Both the position numbers and the translations under genes were made by a program. A stretch of DNA of 53,400 nt. It comes from Lentilactobacillus parakefiri. Lineage in GTDB: Bacteria > Bacillota > Bacilli > Lactobacillales > Lactobacillaceae. Shown here in pieces: positions 29,990 to 37,800 of the stretch. How positions within the stretch are numbered: the stretch's first letter is position 1; each line of letters starts with the position of its first letter. Under the pieces are notes generated by a model that was given only the letters and a program-made list of their open reading frames with translations, had not been told where the DNA came from and made no database searches. The DNA lies in the NCBI RefSeq assembly GCF_002157585.1, contig NZ_BDGB01000103.1:1-53400 (forward strand), given 5' to 3'.

Positions 29990-31893
29990 TTAATCCTCGC
30001 TGGCAAACTTGGCGGCCAATTGATCAAAGTCAATGGTTCCCAGACCGGTTGCCTGGTTATACAGTTTGCCCGGTTGGCCGGTGTAGTAGAGATTGTTATT
30101 GTTATCGGCGTCGTCGAGGACGGTAAACGGGCTATCGGATTCTTGAGCAAATTTGTAAATTTGTGGATTCCAGAAACCAACCGGCGTCTGCCTGCCACTA
30201 TTGATAACGGCGTTGGCAGCGGCCATCTGTGGGGAGGTGTAACTGGTTCCGCCGCTGACCATCCAAATCTTCATTGGTTTGCGGATAATCTTTTCGCCCT
30301 TGACGGAAACCCGATCGCCGGAGACGTAAGTTGCGTAACCAGTTTGTGGATCGGCGTTTCCAGAAACGTCAGGCAGGTTGCGGGAATTGCCAGTCCCAAA
30401 GATTAGGTGCGGGTGAGGATTGATCGTATGTTTTCCATTCTTAAAGTTCAAGAAGTTTTCGGCTCGGAAAGTGTTCACGCCGGAGACACCCTGCTGGTAC
30501 CGTGGGGTTGGGTTAAGCGCCGAGAAGCCGCCACCGCTGCCAGGAAATTCGCCGTCCGATGCTTTGCCGGAGTGAGTATCGCCCCAGGCACGTTCTTTTG
30601 GCACCGTGATGAGTTTGCTATCAATAATTTTTTGGTAAGGAAGCGTGGTGCCGCCAACCATGACTTGATAAGGAGAAGTGGATGCCATGTGGTTTTCCTT
30701 AGCAGTCGACTTGATCCAGGGACCGTTGTCGCCACTTGCTCGAAAGACCGTGATGCCTTGAGCAGCCGCCTGCTCGAGCATTAAGTTAAACGCTTCATTA
30801 TATTGATCATGGTGGCACTTTGGTCATTCCAGTAGGCCGCCATTTCAATCGATGAAGAAAAACTGCTGGTGAGCTGCTTGTCGACGTTATCGGCGATGGC
30901 CTGCATAAAGGCGCCGTACTGTGCCGATGTTGAGGTAGTTGTGTCGATTGACTCGCCGATGTACAAATCGATGTCCGCTTTTGGCGCGACCGCTGTGGCT
31001 GATTGAACATCCAGGGTGGACTCAATTTGGGTTGGCGTTAATCCGAGCTTAAGGACTTTTTCAACGTTAGCTTGGTCATCGGCGGTATATATTCGGTGAA
31101 TTTGGTTCAAATTGGTATCGACGCCAACTTGGTTCCAATAGGTTGTCAGATCACTATCCTTAACATCACTGCCTGAAATAATCCCAATTCGCTGGCCCTG
31201 TCCTTGAAGCACCTTATTAAGAAGTGGCGTTAAATTATAGGAACTGGTGAACTTATCAGCGCCAAATTTTTCAGAAAAGGCGTTACTTGGCAGACTGGTG
31301 TCCGGTTTTTGGTCGCTATTCGGGACATCAGCGTCATAGCGGGTCATCAAAGCGGCCTTTTGATGAGCAGTCGCCTTTTTAGTTGCCTTGGACTTCTTAT
31401 TCGCCGGCTTTTCGGTGTACAGTCCAATCACGGCGACCACTTTATCAGAGAGGTTGCCAGGCAAGGTATACTTGGTGACCGGTGTTTGGTTCTTGTGCGG
31501 CTGGGTAAACTTCGCTTTAAAGGCTTTTCGCAAGTTGGTCTTAGAGCCCTCAACCTTCATCGCCAAATTGCCGGGGTAAACGTAAGCTGAAACGTGGTAC
31601 GGCTTCAAATACTCCTCAAAGCTTTGAACATAACTGGCGGACTGGCCGAATTTGGCCGCAAATTCGCTTGGCGTCAGGTAGTGGTGAAAGTCGCCGCTGG
31701 TGGGATCGACGGTGTTATAAACGTAGTTGGTTAAATCAGTCTCGTTTGTTGGCTTAAAAGCAACGTTGACGACGGTTTTCGGTGAAGCAGCCTTAGCGGT
31801 ATCCACTTGAAGCACGGCGCCAACACTCCCAGCTAGCAACCCTGTGACCGTTGCCAGAATAATTTGATTTCCCCTCAATATAATCATCCTCAT
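29990..31893 (-). pseudogene. S53 (kumamolisin-like) secreted protease, frameshifted
   Basis: The first part (31893-30781, 370 residues) has a signal peptide, pro-domain (DFHHYLTPSEFAAKFG) and the catalytic Glu/Asp in QIESTLDVQ. The second part (30781-29990, 263 residues) has the oxyanion Asp in RASGDNG and nucleophile Ser in GGTSYTSPQ. Between them the frame breaks: reading MIN-YNEAFNLMLEQ needs one extra base (or four) near 30815. Restored, it would be a complete 630-residue secreted endopeptidase active at acid pH. A GAGG 9 nt before TTG 31878 suggests a slightly shorter start. Pseudogene or sequencing error. Confidence 0.85.
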
Positions 31894-31941
31894 TTCTGTC
31901 GTAAGTTGCCTTTATTATAACAATCATTAGCCTATTTGATG

Positions 31942-32178
31942 TTAAAGTCGCTTGGGTGAAAATGATGGGCAGGATCGAGTATCAGTTATTTCCCAATCAA
32001 AATAGCCCGGTAAGAGGCCGAACGGACCGTGATTCATCTGTTGAGCGACACTATGGGAGTAAAAGTTTAACGTCTGATATCGCGCATCTAGATATTGGCA
32101 TTGTTTTAGTACAACACCAATCTGCTTCAGGTGGGATAGTCGGCCGGTATGAGGACAATACGCACAATTATTACCAAA
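31942..32178 (-). pseudogene. Possible protein remnant without start codon
   Basis: A 78-codon stop-free minus-strand frame with protein-like content: NNCAYCPHTGRLSHLKQIG, FYSHSVAQQMNHGPFGLLPG and YFDWEITD. It has a CxxC pair and no upstream start codon or ribosome site, so it would be the C-terminal remnant of a lost gene. I do not recognise the family. The 388-nt gap (31894-32281) otherwise holds promoter sequence for its neighbours. A chance open frame cannot be excluded. Confidence 0.3.
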
Positions 32179-32281
32179 TCAACATTATTCTCGTTTACAT
32201 TAGTTAAGTGGAAAGCTAGAATTAGTTATGTATCTTATTAATTTTATATTGAATTTTCATTCATTTCTGAGGGGGAATCGT

Positions 32282-33397
32282 ATGAATTTCGTTAAAAAGC
32301 TCATCTGTCTGAGTTTGCTTTGGACTATTGGCGCTTTCATCGCCCTGGGATCAGTGACTGCCCAGGCTAAATTTCACGTCTATCATCAGCGCTCGTCCGC
32401 ACTTCACAAGGGTAGCCTACGCTTCTTGAATAACAAAAAAGTTCACTACGTTAAGGTACCCAAGAAGTACTACCACGTTTCCAATACCGATGCTGAACAC
32501 GTCATTGCCTCCAAACGGGGGAAGACGGTCCGCTTCCACACGCGCTACGTCTTGCCGTTCCCTGGCAAAAATGGTCAACACTGGGGGAATCCCCAGTCGA
32601 TTGCCATGACCGGCAGCCATTATATGTATATTGTTTATTGCCCGACCGACTTACATAATCGCGGACGAATTGTGCGGTTTAACATTCGAAAGCTGGATGC
32701 GATGGGCATTCGGCTGCATCCAACCGAGTTGCGGGATGCTTACCATAAACGGCATGGTAAGTATACAAAGACTCAAAAACAGATCCATTCCTATATCAAG
32801 GCAGGGCCCTTATTTACCACCGGTCATGGGCAATCGTTGGCCTACAACTGGCATGACCACGGCCTTTACATGTGGCGGGATAAAGAGCGGGCGCCCCGCG
32901 TCCCAGTGAATAATTGGGGCTATATTCAACATATCAAGACGTCAACCTTGCGTCCTGATCACGCCATTCGTTTTAGGTTAAGGAGCCATGGCCTGTCGGT
33001 ACCCGGCGGCCACAATCTAACCTTTGACCGCTCGGAAAATGCCTACTTCTGGTCGTTTCCGGGCTGGGGTGCCTATGTTTTCAAGGGCAAAATCCACCAC
33101 CGTTCCGTGCACTTTCGACTGACTCATCAAGTCTTGAAGCATTTGCCGGGAACTCGGATCCAGAGCATGGGGTATAACCCGGTTAGGAAACGATTGTTGA
33201 TGCTGTCAGACGCGTCAATTGCCAGCTTCCCGGCTAAACGGCTGAAGGGCCATGGGCATCTAACCAACCGCAGCTTCGAGTGGACCCAATTTGGCCCGAA
33301 GCGTGAGTTTGAAGGGATTGCTTATGATGGCAGTTCTCGCGGTAATTTATTGGTTAATCACTGCCCAGAGGTGCTTCAGGCAGATATGGCATACTAA
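32282..33397 (+). CDS. Secreted protein of unknown function, paralogue 1
   Basis: A 371-residue protein with a clear signal peptide (KKLICLSLLWTIGAFIALG, cleavage after AQA near 28). The mature part is His/Arg/Lys-rich and full of short beta-type segments: SLRFLNNKKVHYVK, TTGHGQSLAYNWHDHGLYMWRDKERA, VPGGHNLTFD, REFEGIAYDGSSRGNLL. This spacing of GHGQSLAYN, MWRD, LTFD and GYNP suggests a beta-propeller-like fold, but no catalytic motif is evident. GAGGGGG lies 6 nt before ATG 32282. A paralogue at 33655-34719 follows, with repeat C in between. Confidence 0.78.
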   Translation: MNFVKKLICLSLLWTIGAFIALGSVTAQAKFHVYHQRSSALHKGSLRFLNNKKVHYVKVPKKYYHVSNTDAEHVIASKRGKTVRFHTRYVLPFPGKNGQHWGNPQSIAMTGSHYMYIVYCPTDLHNRGRIVRFNIRKLDAMGIRLHPTELRDAYHKRHGKYTKTQKQIHSYIKAGPLFTTGHGQSLAYNWHDHGLYMWRDKERAPRVPVNNWGYIQHIKTSTLRPDHAIRFRLRSHGLSVPGGHNLTFDRSENAYFWSFPGWGAYVFKGKIHHRSVHFRLTHQVLKHLPGTRIQSMGYNPVRKRLLMLSDASIASFPAKRLKGHGHLTNRSFEWTQFGPKREFEGIAYDGSSRGNLLVNHCPEVLQADMAY

Positions 33398-33405
33398 AGG
33401 ACAGT

Positions 33406-33515
33406 GTGGTCAAACAAGCGGTTAGCTTCCAGAATATAAGGACGTTATCCCGATATCCTGGGCTTGGATATTGGGATAACGTCCTTATATGGCCGGAAGC
33501 TGCTTGTTTGACCAC
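33406..33515. repeat. 110-bp compensated palindrome, copy C (inverted)
   Basis: GTGGTCAAACAAGC mirrors GCTTGTTTGACCAC at the ends, ATATAAGGACGTTATCCC mirrors GGGATAACGTCCTTATAT, and the centre lies between ATATCC and GGATAT. It is exactly 110 bp, as are A and B. Read on the minus strand it shares their fixed positions (GCAGCTTCCGGCCATATAAG; CTTATATTCTGGAAGCTAAC) while most arm bases differ in compensated pairs. Confidence 0.85.
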
Positions 33516-33654
33516 TATTCTGCTAAGTAACAGCTTATAACAAGTACGAGAGAGTCGCTTAATCTTGTTTTCATCATAAAAACATCCTAATTCAACTGGC
33601 ATTCCCCCAAATTAGCAGTACACTTATGTTATACAACTAGTTGGAGGGGTTCAT

Positions 33655-34719
33655 ATGAAATTTGGTCGATTTACGGTAGGCTTTGCTGCAGCAATCTTGT
33701 TGGGGACGTCAGTTGTGGGGACGGTTGATGCCGCAACCTATGTTCAGAGAAGTAATGCACTGAGTCAGTATTCCGGTGCCAGTCTGAGATTATTAAATAA
33801 TCCTCAGATCCAATTTGTAAAGGCCAGCAGCAATTACGGCTGGTCGCCTAATTCAAGTGGGCGGACAACCATTAAGAGTGTCCATGGAACACACTGGACG
33901 CTCAAAACTAAGTATCTGCTGCCTAATACGCATATGGCTTTGGGAAAGTCCAGTCGTGACGTGACCAATCCTCAAGCAGCAGCCTTTTCTGGCAAGTATC
34001 TATTTGTCCTTTATGCCCCTCACCAGTTTCACGGGAAGGGCTTTGTGGTCCGATACAACCGCGGAACGCTGGATCACATGAGCTTAACTAAGGCGCAGGA
34101 CTCATTAACGAAGCAGACCTCAGGGATGAAAGTGGGACCAATGTTCAACGTGGGTCACGGTCAATCGCTTGCTTACAATAAGAAGCAGCATTCAATTTGG
34201 ATGTGGCGGGATCGAGCCGATATGAAGCCAACTGCCTGGTCAACACTTCAGCGAATCAGCATGTCGTCACTGAAGCCAAATAAGGCAATCAAATTTCATA
34301 TGACCAATCATGGTGCGATGGTGCCGGCTGGTCATGATCTTACTTTCGATAACGCTGGCAACGCTTATTGGTGGGGCATTTCATCCGGTCACTTTAAAAT
34401 TTATAAGGGTCGCCTTGGCAGTCGTTCGATTCATGTTCGACTCGCCAAGCAGCAGCTGCGAAAACAGACCGGGACTCATCAGCAGGCCATGGGCTACAAT
34501 CCGCACAATGGTCGATTGTATCTGGTATCAGATGATTCAATTCAAACCTTACCGGCACGGAAACTCAACGGCCGAGGCACCTTGCGACCAAGTGACATTA
34601 AGTACACTCGCTTTAATTCCCACCGCGAATTTGAGAGTATGATTTTCGACGGCAGCGGGCACGCGCTGTTGCTGTCGAATCGGAATCCGGAATTATTGCG
34701 GTCACTAAAGAGTTACTGA
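33655..34719 (+). CDS. Secreted protein of unknown function, paralogue 2
   Basis: A 354-residue protein with a signal peptide (GRFTVGFAAAILLGTSVVGT, cleavage after VDA). It shares with paralogue 1 the segments SLRLLNNPQIQFVK, NVGHGQSLAYNKKQHSIWMWRD, MVPAGHDLTFDNAGNAYWW, QAMGYNPHNGRLYLVSDDSI, and HREFESMIFDGSG ending in NRNPELL. TTGGAGG lies 8 nt before the ATG. The conserved blocks define a family of extracellular lactobacillus proteins that I cannot name. The repeated His and Trp positions suggest a ligand-binding propeller. No sortase motif is seen. Confidence 0.78.
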   Translation: MKFGRFTVGFAAAILLGTSVVGTVDAATYVQRSNALSQYSGASLRLLNNPQIQFVKASSNYGWSPNSSGRTTIKSVHGTHWTLKTKYLLPNTHMALGKSSRDVTNPQAAAFSGKYLFVLYAPHQFHGKGFVVRYNRGTLDHMSLTKAQDSLTKQTSGMKVGPMFNVGHGQSLAYNKKQHSIWMWRDRADMKPTAWSTLQRISMSSLKPNKAIKFHMTNHGAMVPAGHDLTFDNAGNAYWWGISSGHFKIYKGRLGSRSIHVRLAKQQLRKQTGTHQQAMGYNPHNGRLYLVSDDSIQTLPARKLNGRGTLRPSDIKYTRFNSHREFESMIFDGSGHALLLSNRNPELLRSLKSY

Positions 34720-34836
34720 GCTTGCGTCAGCTGCTTATTTTGTGAATTAGCATTAACAAAACGCGGATCTTATATTCTTAAATATTAATATCCACAGATG
34801 TGCTAAGTATCACAATCTCCATTGTATAATAAGTAT

Positions 34837-34956
34837 ATTAGAATCTCTGATAGAAATATATAGACATCTAATTCGCTTTGTAAGAAACAAACATTCTATC
34901 GGAAATTAATTTTTAGGATAAATAACCAAGTGGCTACTTGAATGTAGCCACTTTTT
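34837..34956 (+). ncRNA. Candidate small RNA of about 120 nt
   Basis: The 446-nt gap (34720-35165) has TATAAT at 34825-34830, then TCTGATAGAA (34846-34855) complementary to TTCTATCGGA (34894-34903), then a terminator AGTGGCTAC/GTAGCCACT plus TTTTT (34929-34956). There is no reading frame with a ribosome site. The -35 box is poor. It may be a small RNA or a long leader with a premature terminator. The rest of the gap holds AT-rich promoter sequence for the gene at 35166. Confidence 0.4.
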
Positions 34957-35165
34957 GTATAATTAGGAGTCATTTGAATCATAATGACTTTTCTGATTTA
35001 TTTCAGCGATCATTATTGAGTTATAAATTTCAGAAAGAAAGTATTAGTGAAAAAGTGAGCTTGTGGTATTGACGGCTCCAATTTCGTGTGGTAAACCTAA
35101 TTATGGATGGTTTACCGATGTGTAATTGTCCGTAAGCGATCCAATTATATGTAGGGGGATTCATA

Positions 35166-35393
35166 ATGGAAGAAAGAAAAATACATTTATGGTTTTACGG
35201 AGTTGCTTTGCTTGTTGGGGGATTGCTACTTTTTTCTCCGCAGTCGGCTGATGCCAGTACTCAACACAATGAAAGCGTTCGTATTAGCGGTGCTGAAGGA
35301 GTCACGAATAGCAGACAGGACGGTTCAACTTACAACAAGGCGGTGACTGCCAAAAGCTCTAAACCTAACTTATCACCACAAAAGCCTGCTTAG
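35166..35393 (+). CDS. Cell-surface/secreted protein, part before in-frame TAG
   Basis: 75 residues: a signal peptide (LWFYGVALLVGGLLLFSPQSADA) followed by a polar Ser/Thr/Asn-rich stretch. GGGGG lies 9 nt before the ATG. It ends in TAG 35391-35393, and the same frame continues without interruption through 36020, so this and the next entry are one ancestral gene of about 284 codons with a nonsense codon (a single C-to-T from CAG would explain it). Alone, it would release a short secreted peptide. Composition is poorer in GC than the surroundings. Confidence 0.6.
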   Translation: MEERKIHLWFYGVALLVGGLLLFSPQSADASTQHNESVRISGAEGVTNSRQDGSTYNKAVTAKSSKPNLSPQKPA

Positions 35394-35414
35394 ACCAATG
35401 AGAAAACCAAGGTT

Positions 35415-36020
35415 ATGAGTCAAAAAGAGCTGAATAAGACGCTAAAACGTATTAAAGCTCCTAGTAAGAAGGATGTACAGGCAATTCTTCAAAAAAAGGT
35501 TGGAAAGAAAGGGACAAAGGGATTAAAAACCGTTTATGTTCTGACTAAAAAGAAAGGAAAGTCATCAAAGGATTCTAGCAAGGCGACAAATAAGAAGCCA
35601 GCAACTACGTCAAAGAAAGATACTACTTCAGTCGGAGAAAATAAAGGAAACGCTGATAATAAATCCAAAACTGATAACACTAGTGATCAAGTTGACAATG
35701 GCAATACATTAACTTCCAGCCAAAATTCAACCACCAGCCAGGGTAGTTCTTCAACATCAACGAATACTACAGGAAATGCTACGTCTACTAACTCTGACAA
35801 TTCCCAACAATCAGCAGATTCGCTCAATCAACAACTCGATAAAGACACCCAATCGGCAAATACAAGGTTACAGCCATGGTATACGGGGACGGCTGCTGCA
35901 TCCAATGTAGGACAACTCTTGTATTACCTAACGGGTTCTGTTTCAAATGTTGTTGGTCAGGGAACAGCAATCGTAAGTACTCTTGCCAATGTTATTACAG
36001 CTATTCGCAATCTATTATAA
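35415..36020 (+). CDS. Continuation of the TAG-interrupted surface protein
   Basis: 201 residues in the same frame as the preceding fragment. It has a Lys-rich N-terminal part (SQKELNKTLKRIKAPSKKD), a long low-complexity Ser/Thr/Asn/Gln linker (about 55-145) and a C-terminal amphipathic or hydrophobic tail (NVGQLLYYLTGSVSNVVGQG, ending ITAIRNLL). The internal ATG 35415 has no ribosome site, so it is probably made only by TAG readthrough or not at all. Low-complexity linker plus signal peptide suggests a wall-spanning adhesin-like protein. No anchor motif is recognised. Confidence 0.55.
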   Translation: MSQKELNKTLKRIKAPSKKDVQAILQKKVGKKGTKGLKTVYVLTKKKGKSSKDSSKATNKKPATTSKKDTTSVGENKGNADNKSKTDNTSDQVDNGNTLTSSQNSTTSQGSSSTSTNTTGNATSTNSDNSQQSADSLNQQLDKDTQSANTRLQPWYTGTAAASNVGQLLYYLTGSVSNVVGQGTAIVSTLANVITAIRNLL

Positions 36021-36051
36021 TTCATAAATAAATCTGGGGAGATATGAAACT

Positions 36052-36903
36052 GTGTTAAAAAGAAAAATTGTGTTTTGGGGATTAGGACTTCTTTTCGTTA
36101 CTTTGATGGGCATCGCTTTAAATTCTGCCTTTTTAACTTCCGCATATGCTTCGGATAATATAACAGCCAGCAATAGTGCTAATAGTGATAATGATTCTAA
36201 TAATGGTGGTAATAATAACGGGAACGACAACTATCCTGGACCGTGGCCTGGAGGAAGAACCGATAATGGAGGAGGTACAGTTTCCACCAGCGGGACGGCT
36301 ACTACGGTAAGCACTAACTCAGAAGGAACTACAGCTACGACTGTAAGTAATCCTCAACAAACAGTTATTGATAATAGTCGAATGGAACCACAAGTAAATG
36401 GCTCAGAAGATGCGTCAGGACAGTCTACCGTTAATAAGCCCGGAGAGTCACCTGACACCAATTCTTCTGAACAGGATACAAAAAGTTCAGTGTCCTCAAC
36501 AAGCGCTTCAGAAAAGGGAAATAATAAGTCAGCGTCAATAACAACCGAGTCGGTCACCAATCAGACAGGTGCGAAACCACAAGTTGTAAAGACATCTGCA
36601 GTAGGCGGATACAATGTTAACAGAATAAGCAATGGAAAAGTGAAAGTACATGGAGTAATGATTGATACGGATAAAGGGCCAGTTAAGGTGAGCTATCACA
36701 TTATTTTTACTCAGAAACATGGGAAAAGTAAAGCTATCACAATTAATTTGGGAAAGTTTACCGGAACCAAGAGCTTCTCAAAGACAGTTAAGCTTCCCAT
36801 GAACGGAAAAGTGTAGCACTATAAAGGTTATATAACAGGTAGAACTTACACGAAAGGAGTCATTATTGTTCCAACGCCAATACAGCCAGGATCAATTAAA
36901 TAA
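36052..36903 (+). pseudogene. Ser/Thr/Asn-rich exported protein with in-frame TAG near its end
   Basis: The GTG start at 36052 follows GGGGAG. The first 254 residues (to TAG 36814-36816) have a signal peptide (VFWGLGLLFVTLMGIALNSA), a long Asn/Ser/Thr/Gly linker and a folded C-terminal part (KVKVHGVMIDTDKGPVKVSY, then TKSFSKTVKLPMNGKV). After the TAG the frame continues 28 codons (HYKGYITGRTYTKGVIIVPT) to TAA 36901, 2 nt before the next gene's ATG, where stop-start coupling would be expected. This implies that the original stop was the TAA. It is the second in-frame TAG in two adjacent genes. Confidence 0.6.
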
Positions 36904-36905
36904 CG

Positions 36906-37121
36906 ATGTTTCAAAAGTTATCTAAGTATGTTTTCGAAAAACTTGAAGCTTACAATAAAAGAGTCCAAAAATATTTTGACCAGCACCCCAATCAGGAAAA
37001 GATATTTGATTGGCTGTTGAATAACAATCCTCTGAGTGGCGGTTATGATACGCTCACAGGTGTCGCGTTCTGCCTGGTTATGGTGGTTCTTATTTGGATA
37101 ATTAAAAATGTCTTCTTCTAA
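36906..37121 (+). CDS. Small membrane protein with amphipathic N-terminus
   Basis: A 71-residue protein. The N-terminal 40 residues are charged and helical (LSKYVFEKLEAYNKRVQKYF, then DQHPNQEKIFDWLLNNNP). One membrane helix is at about 50-68 (VAFCLVMVVLIWIIKNVFF). There is no good ribosome site of its own; its ATG lies 2 nt after the TAA ending the preceding frame, so it probably depends on translational coupling with that frame. Family not recognised. A terminator follows. Confidence 0.55.
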   Translation: MFQKLSKYVFEKLEAYNKRVQKYFDQHPNQEKIFDWLLNNNPLSGGYDTLTGVAFCLVMVVLIWIIKNVFF

Positions 37122-37153
37122 AAAGATTCATATGGTAGTTCACAATTTGATCT

Positions 37154-37191
37154 GTTGTCAGTCATTGAATAATGACTGACAATAGATTTTT
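37154..37191 (+). terminator. Terminator of the surface protein cluster
   Basis: TGTCAGTCATT is the exact complement of AATGACTGACA, with GAAT between, followed by ATAGATTTTTT. Confidence 0.85.
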
Positions 37192-37203
37192 TAAGCTTAA
37201 TTG

Positions 37204-37260
37204 TTGACACGATGTCACCAACGAGCTATACTCGATTTATAGATTAATGACACGGCGTCA
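37204..37260 (+). promoter_or_regulatory. hrtRBA-like promoter with two TetR operators
   Basis: TTGACA (37204-37209), 17 nt, TATACT (37227-37232). Two near-identical palindromes, TGACACGATGTCA (37205-37217, over the -35 box) and TGACACGGCGTCA (37248-37260, just before the ribosome site), each followed by CCA. Their TGACAC..GTCA form closely resembles the operator described for the lactococcal heme regulator HrtR (ATGACACAGTGTCAT). Autoregulation by the downstream TetR protein is expected. Confidence 0.8.
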
Positions 37261-37275
37261 CCAGAGGAGGACACG

Positions 37276-37800
37276 ATGGTATCAACAACCTTTAAAAATT
37301 TGAGTGCTGAAAAGCAGAGAACGATTCGCCAGGCATTGCTTAAGGAATTTTCGGAGCAGCCGCTGGCATCCGCACAGGTGGCACCGATCGTTAAGACGGC
37401 CGGAATTGCCCGCGGTGCTTTTTATAAGTATTTTGATGATTTAACAGATGCTTACAAGTATTTATACGGGGTGGCGATGCAGGATATTCACAGCGACATT
37501 GACAATGAACTCGGTGAAACCTTTGATCCCCAGTTTTACTTGAATCAAGTCACCAATTTTGTCAAAGGTGCCCAGAATAGTGAATACTTTGGCCTGATTA
37601 AAATGCATTTGATGAAAAATGAGTCGCTGGTCTCACAAGGTTCAGTGAATCCGGCGACCGTTAGTGGCAGGCAATGGGCGACCATGATCCTGAGCCATGA
37701 GGCAATCAAAGAGATCATCATTAATCCAGATTATCAACCAGCAGTTATGAACAGATTATCCGAAACATTGGACTTGTTAGCAGGGAAGGGGAAGTTTTAA
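37276..37800 (+). CDS. hrtR: TetR-family regulator, probable heme sensor
   Basis: A 174-residue TetR/AcrR repressor. The N-terminal helix-turn-helix includes IVKTAGIARGAFYKYFDD (about 38-55). The C-terminal ligand domain contains several His and Met residues. AGAGGAGG lies 7 nt before the ATG, and the stop overlaps the permease start (TAATG). Two operators flank its promoter. Operator sequence and gene order regulator-permease-ATPase match lactococcal hrtRBA, where heme binding releases HrtR. The heme-sensing role is inferred from this context, not from identified heme ligands. Confidence 0.8.
   Translation: MVSTTFKNLSAEKQRTIRQALLKEFSEQPLASAQVAPIVKTAGIARGAFYKYFDDLTDAYKYLYGVAMQDIHSDIDNELGETFDPQFYLNQVTNFVKGAQNSEYFGLIKMHLMKNESLVSQGSVNPATVSGRQWATMILSHEAIKEIIINPDYQPAVMNRLSETLDLLAGKGKF

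Noticed and set aside
30407-30784. Plus-strand frame opposite the second half of the S53 protease
   Set aside because: A shadow of the protease frame, which has clear family motifs (GGTSYTSP, RASGDNG).
31956-32207. Plus-strand 83-codon frame upstream of the first secreted paralogue
   Set aside because: No ribosome site, and the composition looks less protein-like than the opposite strand. The opposite frame is more convincing as a gene remnant.
37122-37200. Phage or plasmid attachment site near the perfect hairpin
   Set aside because: TGTCAGTCATT/AATGACTGACA is followed by a T tract and sits between two transcription units; it is an ordinary terminator, and no integrase or tRNA gene is present.
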